A stretch of DNA of 64,000 bases from Fragilaria crotonensis (taxonomy: Eukaryota > Bacillariophyta > Fragilariophyceae > Fragilariales > Fragilariaceae). Below are positions 55,135-64,000 of this stretch, one piece after another; position 1 is the first letter of the stretch; each line of letters begins with the position of its first letter. The notes below the pieces were generated by a model. The model worked only from the letters and a program-made list of their open reading frames with translations, was not told the DNA's origin and made no database searches. The stretch is taken from assembly GCA_022925895.1 (NCBI GenBank), contig JAKSYS010000250.1, forward strand, positions 1 to 64,000, written 5' to 3'. Both the position numbers and the translations under genes were made by a program.

Positions 55135-56769
55135 CGTGGGGTAGAAGATCTTGTAGGCAAGGTGTTGCACGTATTGTATGACGTCTACACTTGTGAGTGC
55201 GAGGAGAGTTCTTTCTCGTTCGTTTTGTCGTATCAAGATAGTTGTCACTTGTGTTGTCAGGCTACGCTTAGCACACTGTTCCTATGTTCTGATATTCTGA
55301 CCTCGACCAGTGGAATAGATTCTGCTGCCGTCGATCTTTCTCCGTTGTAGTTCTGTTCACACGCATAGGAATTGAGCGTGTGGCGCACGCATAGCCTCTC
55401 AGAATGGGAATTCGGATTCCTTCCCCTTTAACGGCTAACTGACGAAACGGCATCAAGCACCTCCTCAAGCAATTCTATTGCACAGTACCAGGTATGTACA
55501 GTAGCTTGAACTGGAGTACCTTGTACAGTACTGGTAGGTCTAGTTCTAGACTGGTACACGTACTACGGTACAAGTACCTGGTAGTGAACCGAGCCTTCAT
55601 TCCGCAAAACTCCCAGTCGCCGAGTGCTGGTACCAGTGTACAAGTACAGGGTACATCAAGTACCACAGGTACTTGCAACGGGTATTCATACCTGGCTTAC
55701 AAGTATAATTGCGAGTACTCCAGTACATTTACACCAGTACTAAGAATACTGACATTCACTGCCGTCGCTACCGGTAGTTCTGAAGATGCTAGTACACATC
55801 ATGAAAGTGGTTGCGTCCTTTCAAAAGAAGCAAGCAGAACAAAGCAACAGAATGCCAACAAATTCACAGAAATGTTGGATGGACCAAAGAGGTTTAAGCA
55901 AGTTCAATGAATTTTATGATTTATTAGTACAACAGGAAGACCTCATTTCTCAGGGTGTGACATTCAACAATGAATTGCTGAATGTGTTTCTCAAGCATCA
56001 ACGTGTTGTGAACAAGTCAAACCCTGCATGTCTAAATGCACGGAAACTTAAGACTATTCCACATGATGATATGGGACTAATTGATACATCATACTATGAA
56101 GCTATGAAGCACCTTAAACTTGCCAAATAAAAAACGCTCTCTGAGCATAAATGCATGCAGAAGTAGGATGTCGACATACGCGTCATAAAGATTGCAGTAC
56201 GAGTACCACCAGCTACCTGGTACCATCCTCCATCACTATCTCCGTACACTCCAGTTCAGAAATAGGAGTCTACCGTTTTGACGGTATTTCGTGGATAATC
56301 CGACGGTACCTCCGAAGTCCAAAGTCCGATACAACATTTCTGACCTGCTTTACGAAAATCCTACTACTGAGAGTCGTTCCTATCATGCGAAATTCCTTGC
56401 GAAAAACAGGAGTTTCGCAAATCCGTGTCATGACATCACAAAAAACCCCATAAACCTTGCGAATCAGTTTCTTCCAAAAGATAGAGCCCATAACCCTCGT
56501 ATGAGAGCTCATAACCTTAGCAAACAGAGGCTTGCCATCTACGAGGGTTATGAGCACCCACTCTGAAATTCCTGTTTCGCACGAATTTCCACACATCTTT
56601 GACATATCTTTTTAAGTACGCACCCGACTTGGAACCACTACGTACTTGTATTAGAGTTGACACCAATCTTGAAGTATGATACGCTCCCAACGTAATTGTA
56701 CGTACTCGGAGTACCATGAATCGCACTGGTGGTGCACAATAAAAATCTTTTCACACAAATCACAACATC
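55135..56769. other. Gene-poor region with GTAC-rich DNA and a foldback
   Basis: From 55480 to 55740 the DNA is among the most GTAC-rich of the window. A plus-strand frame at 55786-56130 (SQGVTFNNELLNVFLKHQRV) is protein-like but unrecognised and may be a transposon fragment. The foldback at 56395-56595 and the likely left end of the second Harbinger unit lie in the last 500 bp. Confidence 0.45.
56489..56552. repeat. 13-bp perfect inverted repeat (foldback)
   Basis: CATAACCCTCGTA (56489-56501) and TACGAGGGTTATG (56540-56552) are exact complements with a 38-bp loop. Outside them GCGAAAAACAGGAGTTTCGC (near 56399) and the complement of GCGAAACAGGAATTTC (56564-56579) form a second, imperfect pair, so a larger stem is possible. 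This lies about 220 bp upstream of the Harbinger transposase start and may be part of the element's end. Confidence 0.6.
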
Positions 56770-58324
56770 ATGACTCTTGACCTTGAATTGGAGGAGGAGG
56801 ACGAAGATAATGAAGATGAGGAACAAGAAGATGAGGACAATCTCCTGTTGCTTGTGTCTGCTGTTCAATGCAGTGCCGAGATTCCAGCTTTAGTTACGGC
56901 GTGGATGCACGAAAGTGAACGACACAGGTGGCAACAAGCAATTTCAACTGTATCAAGAATTCGACGCAATCCGATGGTGTTCAACGATCGACTCCGATGG
57001 GATTACTTCATCCAAAAGTTTGGTGGCAGGGCAGAGTTCAAACGGCACATTCGAATGTCAGCCGAATCCTTCACGAAACTCTTGGGTCATATTCGGATAT
57101 CACTCGAGGTTGACTCCGATATGGCTGGAAGGAGAGGTGGTCAGATTCATCCGGAGCTTTGTCTCTATGCGTGCTTGAGATTTTTGGCAGGGGGCTCATA
57201 CTCTGATATCAGATTCTTCACCGGTACGTTTTAGTTGTAGGAGTACGTTGTTTCTTATTAGTACTTCGTTGCTTGATATCATGCTGATGGCTGCTTCTGA
57301 TTGGAATTGTCATTTTCACACGTAGAAGCAATATACTCATCCCGACACGCAGATGACGAATACTCACATTTTGTTTGTAATCCCACCAGGCGTGTCAATA
57401 TCTTCGCTCTATCGCTTGATATGGAAAACCATCAAGGCCATCAACAACTGCCGCCACAACGACTTAACAGTGAAGTTTCCTACTTCTGTTGACGATGTCA
57501 AAACTGCTGCAGCAGGTTTTAGCTCAATCAGTAAGGAAGGGTGCATATGGAATTGTATTGCTGTTGTCGATGGCTACCATCTGCAGACCATAACACCAGC
57601 AGTAACAGAAGTAAGAAATGTTCGCTCTTTCTATTCCGGACATTACAAGACTCACGGTGTCAATATTCAAGGCGCATGTGACCATCACTGTCGTTTCGTG
57701 TTCCTTGGTGTTGCTGGGCCTGGTATCATGGGTGACCGCGATGCCATCCAGCAGGTAGACCTACACAATCTCATCAATGGTCTTCCTGGTCTTTACTGTG
57801 TCATCGGCGACTGCGCGTACACGCCGTCGGAAAAAATGATTCCTATCTACAGAGGTGCTGATGCGACGATGGCTAGGTATGACAACTTCAACTTTTATGC
57901 TTCACAACTTCGAATAAGAATCGAAATGTCATTCGGTCTAATGACAAAGAAATGGGGAATTCTTTCACGTCCCTTGTCGATAAAGATGAAGCATATGAAA
58001 CATCTAGTGGTATGCATTGCTAAACTTCACAACTTTTGTATCGATGAGCGTTTGAGGGAAGTTGAGGCTCGTATGTTCCCAAGACCTGCAGGAGCAGGAG
58101 AACTTGTATTCACACCTCAAAATGTTGCATTTGATGCTCATACTGAACACGTTCGCAACCTCGCAGCTGAGATCGAATTCGATGAAGCTGAGCTTCTATA
58201 CCAGAATCCTCATTCGTACAATCGGGACCGAATGGCGAGAGAGATAGAAGCACTGCAGCTGCGACGTCCTCAGAAGAACACGAGAAGAAGAACAACTGGA
58301 ACAACAACAGCAGGGCATCGCTAG
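56770..58324 (+). CDS. PIF/Harbinger DDE transposase, second element
   Basis: There are two exons, 56770-57223 and 57390-58324, with a 166-bp intron (gtacgt...ccaccag); the product is 462 residues. The N-terminus is acidic (EEEDEDNEDEEQEDED). The helical domain includes FKRHIRMSAESFTKLLG and GGSYSDIRFFTG|VSISSLYRLI across the splice. The catalytic triad reads VVDGYHLQ (Asp), VIGDCAYTPSEKM (Asp) and RIEMSFGLMTKKWGIL (Glu), as in DDE_Tnp_4. The C-terminus has a basic patch RRPQKNTRRRTTG. It differs clearly from the transposase at 35-36.9 kb, so this is a separate lineage. Its gene converges on an accessory gene at 60.7-59.0 kb, the mirror of the first element. I did not find confident terminal repeats. 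Confidence 0.9.
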
Positions 58325-58990
58325 TCCTTACCAAAGCCGAGTACTAGAGTACTACCAAATAAATATTATTTCTTCTCGTACTATCATGGTACAGCGCTTT
58401 GCCATTGCTAATTGCTGCCTTGTTTTCCCTCCTCATCGTCCAATCCAGATTTTTCCTCCTCAAGTAACAGAGTCAACTCATCGGTGTTATTCAATGCCAT
58501 GGCTATCTGCAGCCGCCTGTTGAATTTGTTGTTCCTTTCAGCGATTCCCATTTTTGTTGTCGCCAACTCCAACTTTCGTTTCCTGTCGTGTGCAGCTTCA
58601 TTAAGACATGCCAACAATGCAGTTTGATTCTCATTCGCCTTTTCCAAAAAAGCAACGACAGCATTACATCAGGGAGTGCAAATCTCTGATTTGTACATCT
58701 TAATTTACAAGACTTTGTAAATGTTTCTGTGATGTTTTACCGAATGTTTCTTATATTCATATTTACAAGTTTCTACTTTTTTATTTACAATTCAAAATTA
58801 ATATGTACAAAATGTAGAGAAATATTGGTTATGTCGTACTCAGTTTTATTCATAGTTGATTGAGAAATATTCACAACTTCTTCTTCGGTTTCAGCTTGCT
58901 GCTACGACCAATTCTGGGGGGGTTGCAATCTGTTTCAGTGCTGTACTGTGCGTTATTGTTTCTAAAGTTCTACTACCAGGTATCACGAAC
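58325..58990. other. AT-rich spacer inside the second Harbinger unit
   Basis: This lies between the 3' ends of the two convergent genes. A minus-strand frame at 58408-58647 (NGLDDEEGKQGSN end; KRKLELATTKMGIAERNNKF) may be the last exon of the accessory gene or of another transcript, but I found no secure splice link. From 58690 to 58860 the DNA is AT-rich and featureless. Confidence 0.4.
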
Positions 58991-60708
58991 CTACACGGCT
59001 TCTTGAACTCTGTCGACATCATCTTCTTCAGGAGCTGGTGGTTGCAGTTGTTGGTGCTGTGCATGGGCGATCAGGAGCTGCATATTGAATTCATTATACA
59101 CAATTGTCGGTGCTGCGTTGACAACTTCTGCCTCGATGTTTTCCCTTCCTGCATCTCGATTACGATCACCGTATGATTGTATCATTTCCCGAAGGAACCA
59201 CTGATCGAACTCTTCGCCCCTTTCCCTTCTGTCGTTATAGACCAATACAGCCAGGTTATTGAAACGCTCCATTCCTTCCCTTGACCAACTTCGCTTGGTG
59301 CCCCTTGTTTTGCCCGTGTACCGTGGGTTAATGACTTCAGGTGCAGGTTCGTCGGCGGGCGGTCCATTTCTGTTAACCATCCATTCGTAATGCCATTGTT
59401 GCCAGTAATTTTCAAGACACAAGAGGAGGAATGCCTCATCTGTGACAGTGAACCACTCACTTAGATGTTTCTCGCACCTATTCTCCTTGAATTTGGTGGC
59501 TCCAACCACAGTCTTCAGCAAGTCGTCCAATAAGTCCATGTAGATTTCACCCTCCAAAGCGTCATTTCTCAATGCTATGATTCGGTCCATGCTAAAGACT
59601 TCATTAAATCTGCCTTTCCTTGGCAGTATAATATCTGTGTATCGAGGAGAAGAAGGCAGCACACTCAGGGTTAGAAGTTCAGAATTAAATGGTTGAAATG
59701 GACGCTCGCAACCATCTTACCTTGGAATACTGTTTTTATCTTCTTTATTGTGTTGTTCCTGTGCCTATATATCGACTCTTTCACTGTTTTCCTTGCAGTC
59801 TCCCACCAGTTCTCAATATTACGATTGTCTACATCTAGCACCGCCGCCATGCATCGACAAATGGACATTTCGTTGTTGCTGAAATCTAGGTCGCCATCAG
59901 TCACAAACTTTTGTTTGGGGAACACATATTCCTTCACACACTTTTGAATTGCAAACTTATCCGCACTTCTTGCAACAGTGTTGCGTTGTCCTCCTTGTCC
60001 GCCTTGCCTCCTCCTTGTTGCTCCGCCACCTTGTATAGCAACTCCACCCCCTCGTTGAGCAAGAAGCGCCTCACCAACAAAATCTTGTCCAAGGTTTGCA
60101 GGCATAACTGCTGCTGGTGCAGCATTTATGCCTACGCCTGCATAGGCACGGGCAGTAGCAACAGCTGCTGCTCCTGGTGCTGGAGCTTGCGCAGCAGTAG
60201 TAGTAGGAACACGTCGGGCACTGGCATGTGGAGCAGCACGGGAACGCCGGCCTCCTGCAGGGATATCAGGTGCTGATGGACCTGGTATCCCTGTAGCAGC
60301 ACCCAAACTGGCACGAGCAGCTGCACCTCTTGTGTTTGGTGATGGTATGACTGTTGAAACCGACGCCGCCGCCACTCTGGCAGCTGAACCTCTTGTATTT
60401 GGTGATGGTATGACTGCTGTTGAAACCGATGCCGCCGCCACTCTGGCAGCTGCACCTCTTGTATTTGGTGATGGTATGACTGCTGTTGAAACCGATGCCG
60501 CCGCTTCAGTGCTCACAGGAGTTGTCCGACTGTTTCCAGGTGCTACTCTGCTGCGCGTTACTCTTGCTGCTGCTGTACGTGGTGACTCATCAGGATATGG
60601 TTGTGGTCTTGCCTGGTTCCGCCGAGTATTCACGTTCCCTTGTGCTGCACCTTGCGCATTACCCCTTAGTAATCTTGTGCTCTGACGCACTGGGGACGAC
60701 GACATCAT
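58991..60708 (-). CDS. Harbinger accessory gene, second element
   Basis: There are two exons on the minus strand, 60708-59721 and 59634-58991, with an 86-bp intron (gtaaga...cacag); the product is 543 residues. It starts MMSSSPVRQSTRLLRGNAQG. The N-terminal half is Ala/Pro/Arg-rich and includes three copies of a 21-22-residue repeat (AAASVSTAVIPSPNTRGAAA). A globular C-terminal half begins about residue 245 with KFAIQKCVKEYVFPKQKFV and NIENWWETARKTVKESIYRH, which could be a DNA-binding fold, and continues across the splice (TVFQ|DIILPRKGRFNEVF) to FLREMIQSYGDRNRDAGREN. No Myb/SANT motif is obvious. Its convergent partner is the transposase at 56.8 kb. The start was chosen at the first ATG; the frame extends upstream only through a GTG. 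Confidence 0.75.
60320..60530. repeat. 63-66-bp tandem repeat, about three copies
   Basis: The word GGTGATGGTATGACTG starts at 60338, 60401 and 60467, giving periods of 63 and 66 bp. The repeat encodes the 21-22-residue VSTAVIPSPNTRG units of the accessory protein on the minus strand. Confidence 0.85.
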
Positions 60709-61902
60709 GCACCGCAATGATATCAACACACAAATCCTCACCTCCTTACCTTCTGCAGCTATGCGACAGCGGTTGGTAACCGTAGCAGAATTCAGCAATG
60801 TCACACTATATGGCACAACAAAGCTATGTTCTTTAATCCAGGTTTCAATGCATGCAACAACGCCTTCTTCTTACTAGAAGGCAAAAGAGTAAGAGTAATC
60901 AAACTGGTGTGGTGACTTCTAGTGGTGGTGGCGACCTTTTGAATGGACTGATGCTGTGGTGGTGTTGTTGTACAATAATCTATGAATGAAAAAGTTCGTT
61001 CGTTTCAAATATGTATGTATCTTATATACTTTAATATTTATATAATATAAATTAAAACTTATATACAAATGCAGAATAAACTGTTCAACGCATATTTAGA
61101 TATACATTGGTGAAATGGCGAAGGCTTTGGTTTGAATGCTGCGTAGATAAACATACAATTTCTTAAGTAGCTACGTTCAAAATATATATGATCGTTGTGT
61201 ACCGTTGTATTTTCATATTGTACTTTAAAACACATGTTTATACCTTATACGCTACTAAACGCATATGTATGTACATGAATAGGCAGTCAAATATACGACA
61301 GCGAGTTTACCGGCAGGCTCTCATGTCTCTGCAAAGGACCTATATTTTTACTTAGAGGAATATGCGTTGCACAATGTTATACTCCTTAAAGTGTTCATAT
61401 ATGTGTATAAATAAGCAATACGTCCAACCGTTTATCTTCTTACGGATAGCCTAGTATGCTTTGGACCTTCTTCGCTGCCGTACATTTGGTACTGAGGAAC
61501 TACGTAGCAGGTAAAACACTTTTGCTAAGTAATTTTGACCATGCGTCCCGTGATTTTCTCGTACGTAGTCGTAGTACATTTTGTACCACGGCTGTACTTC
61601 GCCGAAAATGTCGTTCAGTATTTCAGCGAAATACACAAGTTTTGTTGATTTCAGGTCCTCCTCACTGCAACAACACATCACAACACCAATTACAAGCAAG
61701 AACACTTCACAACAGTTGCTTTGTTGAAGTCTGCCATATAGCTGACGACAACAAAGCAAAGCACCCGCCATTTGAAGAAAACCACAAGCAACAGTTGCTT
61801 TGTTGAGGTCTGCCATATAGCTGACGACAACAAATCTATCTTTTTGTTTCCACCTGATTATCATCGTTCTGTCCCTGCCATATAGCTTGGACATACTTTT
61901 GC
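60709..61902. other. AT-rich region and short repeat
   Basis: From 60980 to 61430 the DNA is strongly AT-rich (TATATAATATAAATTAAAAC), unlike the rest of the window. A minus-strand frame at 61451-61894 carries a protein-like stretch (KLVYFAEILNDIFGEVQPWY) without a recognisable domain. A 79-bp direct repeat lies at 61710-61833. The right end of the second Harbinger unit may be here but was not identified. Confidence 0.4.
61710..61833. repeat. Direct repeat, 79-bp spacing
   Basis: CAACAGTTGCTTTGTTGA followed by GTCTGCCATATAGCTGACG occurs at 61710-61754 and again at 61789-61833 with one base difference. It is a local tandem duplication. Confidence 0.75.
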
Positions 61903-64000
61903 ATGATCAGGAACTTCGACAACATTCGAATTTCAAGACGTGGGCGGACTTCAATTTGCAGATCCAGCGTGATGAACCTGGGAAATAACCCAAGAGTGTT
62001 GGGCGTGGATGAAGAGAATGACGGAGGTTTTGGCATGCCACGAGTTCGTACGGAGCGGAGTTTCCTGCCATCTCACTCAATGGCATTGAGGGTTGCCGTG
62101 AAGTGCATCCCCCTTCGGGGGCGAGAGTTGATGGAGCATCGATTCCGAGAGGCAATGACAAAAGGAAGGGCAAGGGCTGGCGATGACGGTTGTTTGTGTG
62201 CAACTCCTGTTCGATGGTTTAAGGAGGGTTTCGGGCCTCAGTACAGGGTATGTCAGCTCAATTCAATGGATGAGATGTTTCCGAGCCCTGGGATGCGCGA
62301 CGACCTTTCGGAATTCTTTCTGATGGACGTCATCCTCAACCGTAGAATTGTCACCCCACGGAATGACGATGACGTCGCTGAACCTGACCCGGACTCTGTT
62401 GTCATGGTGCGAGCGTATGGTGATGGCGATCTCGTGGATGACGTGGACTTCAAATATCGAACATTGGTCGCCTTCCTCCCCGGTGCTGGCGTCTTTACTG
62501 TGCACGTGAGCGTCGTCGGTCGGAGGTGGGTTGCAACAACGCCCACATCCAGCTTGATGCAAGTTGGTTCCGATTTCAAGAGGATGCTCTGGTGGCTCCC
62601 TACAACGGTCGATTTTCGTTTGGCGTCGGTGGATATGTAAAGCGACTTGCCCAAGAACGGAATTACCATGTCCCCGATGGGCGAGTGTCGATTTGGAGGG
62701 TATCGACAAGTATTGTTCCAAAGCTTCAGAGACGTCTTGTATATTTGGCGAGTCAGTGCTCTGACTCGAAGGTCCACGCATGGCGCCCGATGTCATTGGT
62801 GGCCACAACATTGCTGCTTGGCCGAACGCAGATCGTGGCCAAGCTTTCAACGAACGACTGGCTTCTGCACTGTCTGCGAGACCTGGTGGAAGGCACTATG
62901 CTAAAGGTTGTTTGCACCAGCAGATTCCTGGTGACTGCCTTGTCATCGACGGCGTTTCTGCCCCTCATGTTGACATCATTGTTGACATCGCACCGATTGG
63001 AACGTACATGAATCGAAAGTCAGTTGTGATGGTGCGAAACCTCCTCTCCCAGAACTGGAGCAGATGTATTGGGGTGACGAGGGCTGGCCCTACTTTGTTG
63101 GAGAGCTGCCCTGATCACGATGCACAACTCAGTCATTAGGAGACACGTCCGCGCCGGCCATGCGAGGTCAGACCAGGGTGATGTTGGTGCCATGCATCCG
63201 ATTGGAACGAGTCATGCTTGATGGCATGACCCTTGCGGAGTATGCTGTCGGGAAGAAGGTTTCCTCGCAGCTATCGAGACGATTTGTACATGCACTTGCA
63301 CGAATTGGAAGTGTTGTCTTCCCTGATGTGCTGTCTGTGATTCAGGACACAGAGGGAGACGCCGGTGTAAGACCTGCTGCTGTCATGGCCGGTGATGTCA
63401 AGGGCAATCGTGTTGGAGGCTCCATCGACATGTCAGTTGATCTTGCGAATGCATCGCACTTCGACAGCAACGATGCATCCCAAGGGTTCAGTGTCTGGAC
63501 AGAGGAGATGCCAGGTGTGGCGGACAACTGGTATTTTGTCATGCCCAACCTACATGGAGTTTCGGTTGACGGCAGGGCTTTCGAGGGTGTTGCCATCAAA
63601 CTTCGTCACGGCACGGCCATCAGCTGGGATGGTCGTTTAATCCGGCATTGTACTTCGCTTTCACGACCTGACGGTGTGGGAACCAATGTTGTGGGTTCCG
63701 GAAAGGATCGCTCAATCACCTGTATGGCACCTTCACCTGCGCAAAGGAACGCCTTGTAAATGCAGGGCGTAGGAGGGCGAAGATGATGCAAGAGATGGAG
63801 GAATTCGCATACACCGATGAGGAGCGCTCACGAATTTTAGGCGATGAGCAGGAGCCTTCGGATGAGGACGAGATATTTGCACCGACAATCAAGGATGCTG
63901 ATCCTGACGATGGCCCTGTTCCCAAGGATGGATGCCCGACGACATGGTTGGGATGGTATTGGCGACGAGCGATGCTTGAGAAACGAGACGATGCATGCGA
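61903..64000 (+). pseudogene. Unrecognised gene with 2OG-oxygenase-like HxD...H pattern, frame broken, runs off the window
   Basis: A plus-strand reading starts MIRNFDNIRISRRGRTSICR and continues with protein-like segments in changing frames to the window end: FKEGFGPQYRVCQLNSMDEM, PDVIGGHNIAAWPNADRGQA, and PELEQMYWGDEGWPYFVGEL. The best conserved part (63160-63740) includes DLANASHFDSNDASQGFSVW (HxD), NWYFVMPNL, FEGVAIKLRHGTAISWDGRL and the distal IRHCTS. HxD followed by a distal His and beta-strand-like segments is the iron-binding layout of 2-oxoglutarate Fe(II) oxygenases; this is inference, not a family match. The protein then continues through GTFTCAKERLVNAGRRRAKM to an acidic C-terminus cut by the window edge. 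Several frame changes mean it is either decayed, multi-exon or affected by base errors. It may belong to a repetitive family. Confidence 0.45.

Noticed and set aside
55494-55910. Plus-strand frame of 138 codons
   Set aside because: Its sequence is created by GTAC-rich intergenic repeats; Ser/Thr/Tyr-heavy with no domain.
1-64000. tRNA, rRNA, CRISPR array or bacterial operon
   Set aside because: No cloverleaf, rRNA core sequence or regularly spaced repeats seen; spliced genes and targeting motifs show a nuclear eukaryotic genome.

Overview
This window looks like nuclear DNA of a diatom, probably a pennate species. Genes are compact, with 0-2 short GT-AG introns. One gene carries the DUF6824 domain that is greatly expanded in diatoms. 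Several proteins begin with a signal peptide followed by an A-F cleavage motif, typical of bipartite plastid targeting in secondary algae. Intergenic DNA is saturated with GTAC-containing words. The species cannot be named from the sequence alone.

Housekeeping genes: a selenide-dikinase-type FAD/NAD oxidoreductase (3.0-4.5 kb, minus); TCF25/RQC1 (6.4-8.4 kb, plus, one intron); FCF1/UTP24 (10.1-10.7 kb, plus) tail-to-tail with EMC6 (10.8-11.3 kb, minus, one intron); a tandem PH-domain protein (13.5-16.3 kb, minus); a DUF6824 protein (17.5-18.7 kb, minus) divergent from a large acidic Ser-rich protein (19.5-21.7 kb, plus); a decayed or mis-sequenced cytochrome b561 (24.7-25.5 kb); a SGNH/GDSL-like hydrolase (39.8-41.4 kb, minus); a J-domain protein (46.9-47.7 kb, minus); a coiled-coil plus PUB-domain protein (48.4-49.5 kb, minus); a probable Tat-imported thylakoid-lumen protein (50.4-50.8 kb, plus); malic enzyme (51.0-53.2 kb, minus, three exons); and a plastid-type HAD hydrolase (53.8-55.1 kb, minus).

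Mobile DNA: a complete PIF/Harbinger element spans 27251-37160, with TIRs, a 13-bp subterminal inverted repeat and a TTA target duplication. It holds two convergent genes, a DDE transposase and a zinc-finger accessory protein. A Ty3/gypsy LTR element (27851-33076, duplication GAATT) has landed inside the accessory gene. Its two LTRs differ only by two small indels, so it is young. The Harbinger element itself sits between two trypsin-like paralogues, a broken one at 25.6-26.9 kb and an intact one at 37.6-38.8 kb. A second two-gene PIF/Harbinger unit (56.8-60.7 kb) has the same convergent layout, but I did not find its ends.

Other accessory DNA: 44.9-46.9 kb is a tandem duplication of about 1 kb carrying paired exons of an unrecognised small secreted protein, conserved mostly at synonymous sites. 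From 61.9 kb to the end is a degraded or poorly polished gene of an unrecognised family with an HxD...H pattern suggestive of a 2OG-Fe(II) oxygenase. Several otherwise well-conserved genes switch frame by single-base or microsatellite steps, so local consensus errors must be weighed against true pseudogenes. I saw no tRNA, rRNA or CRISPR array.
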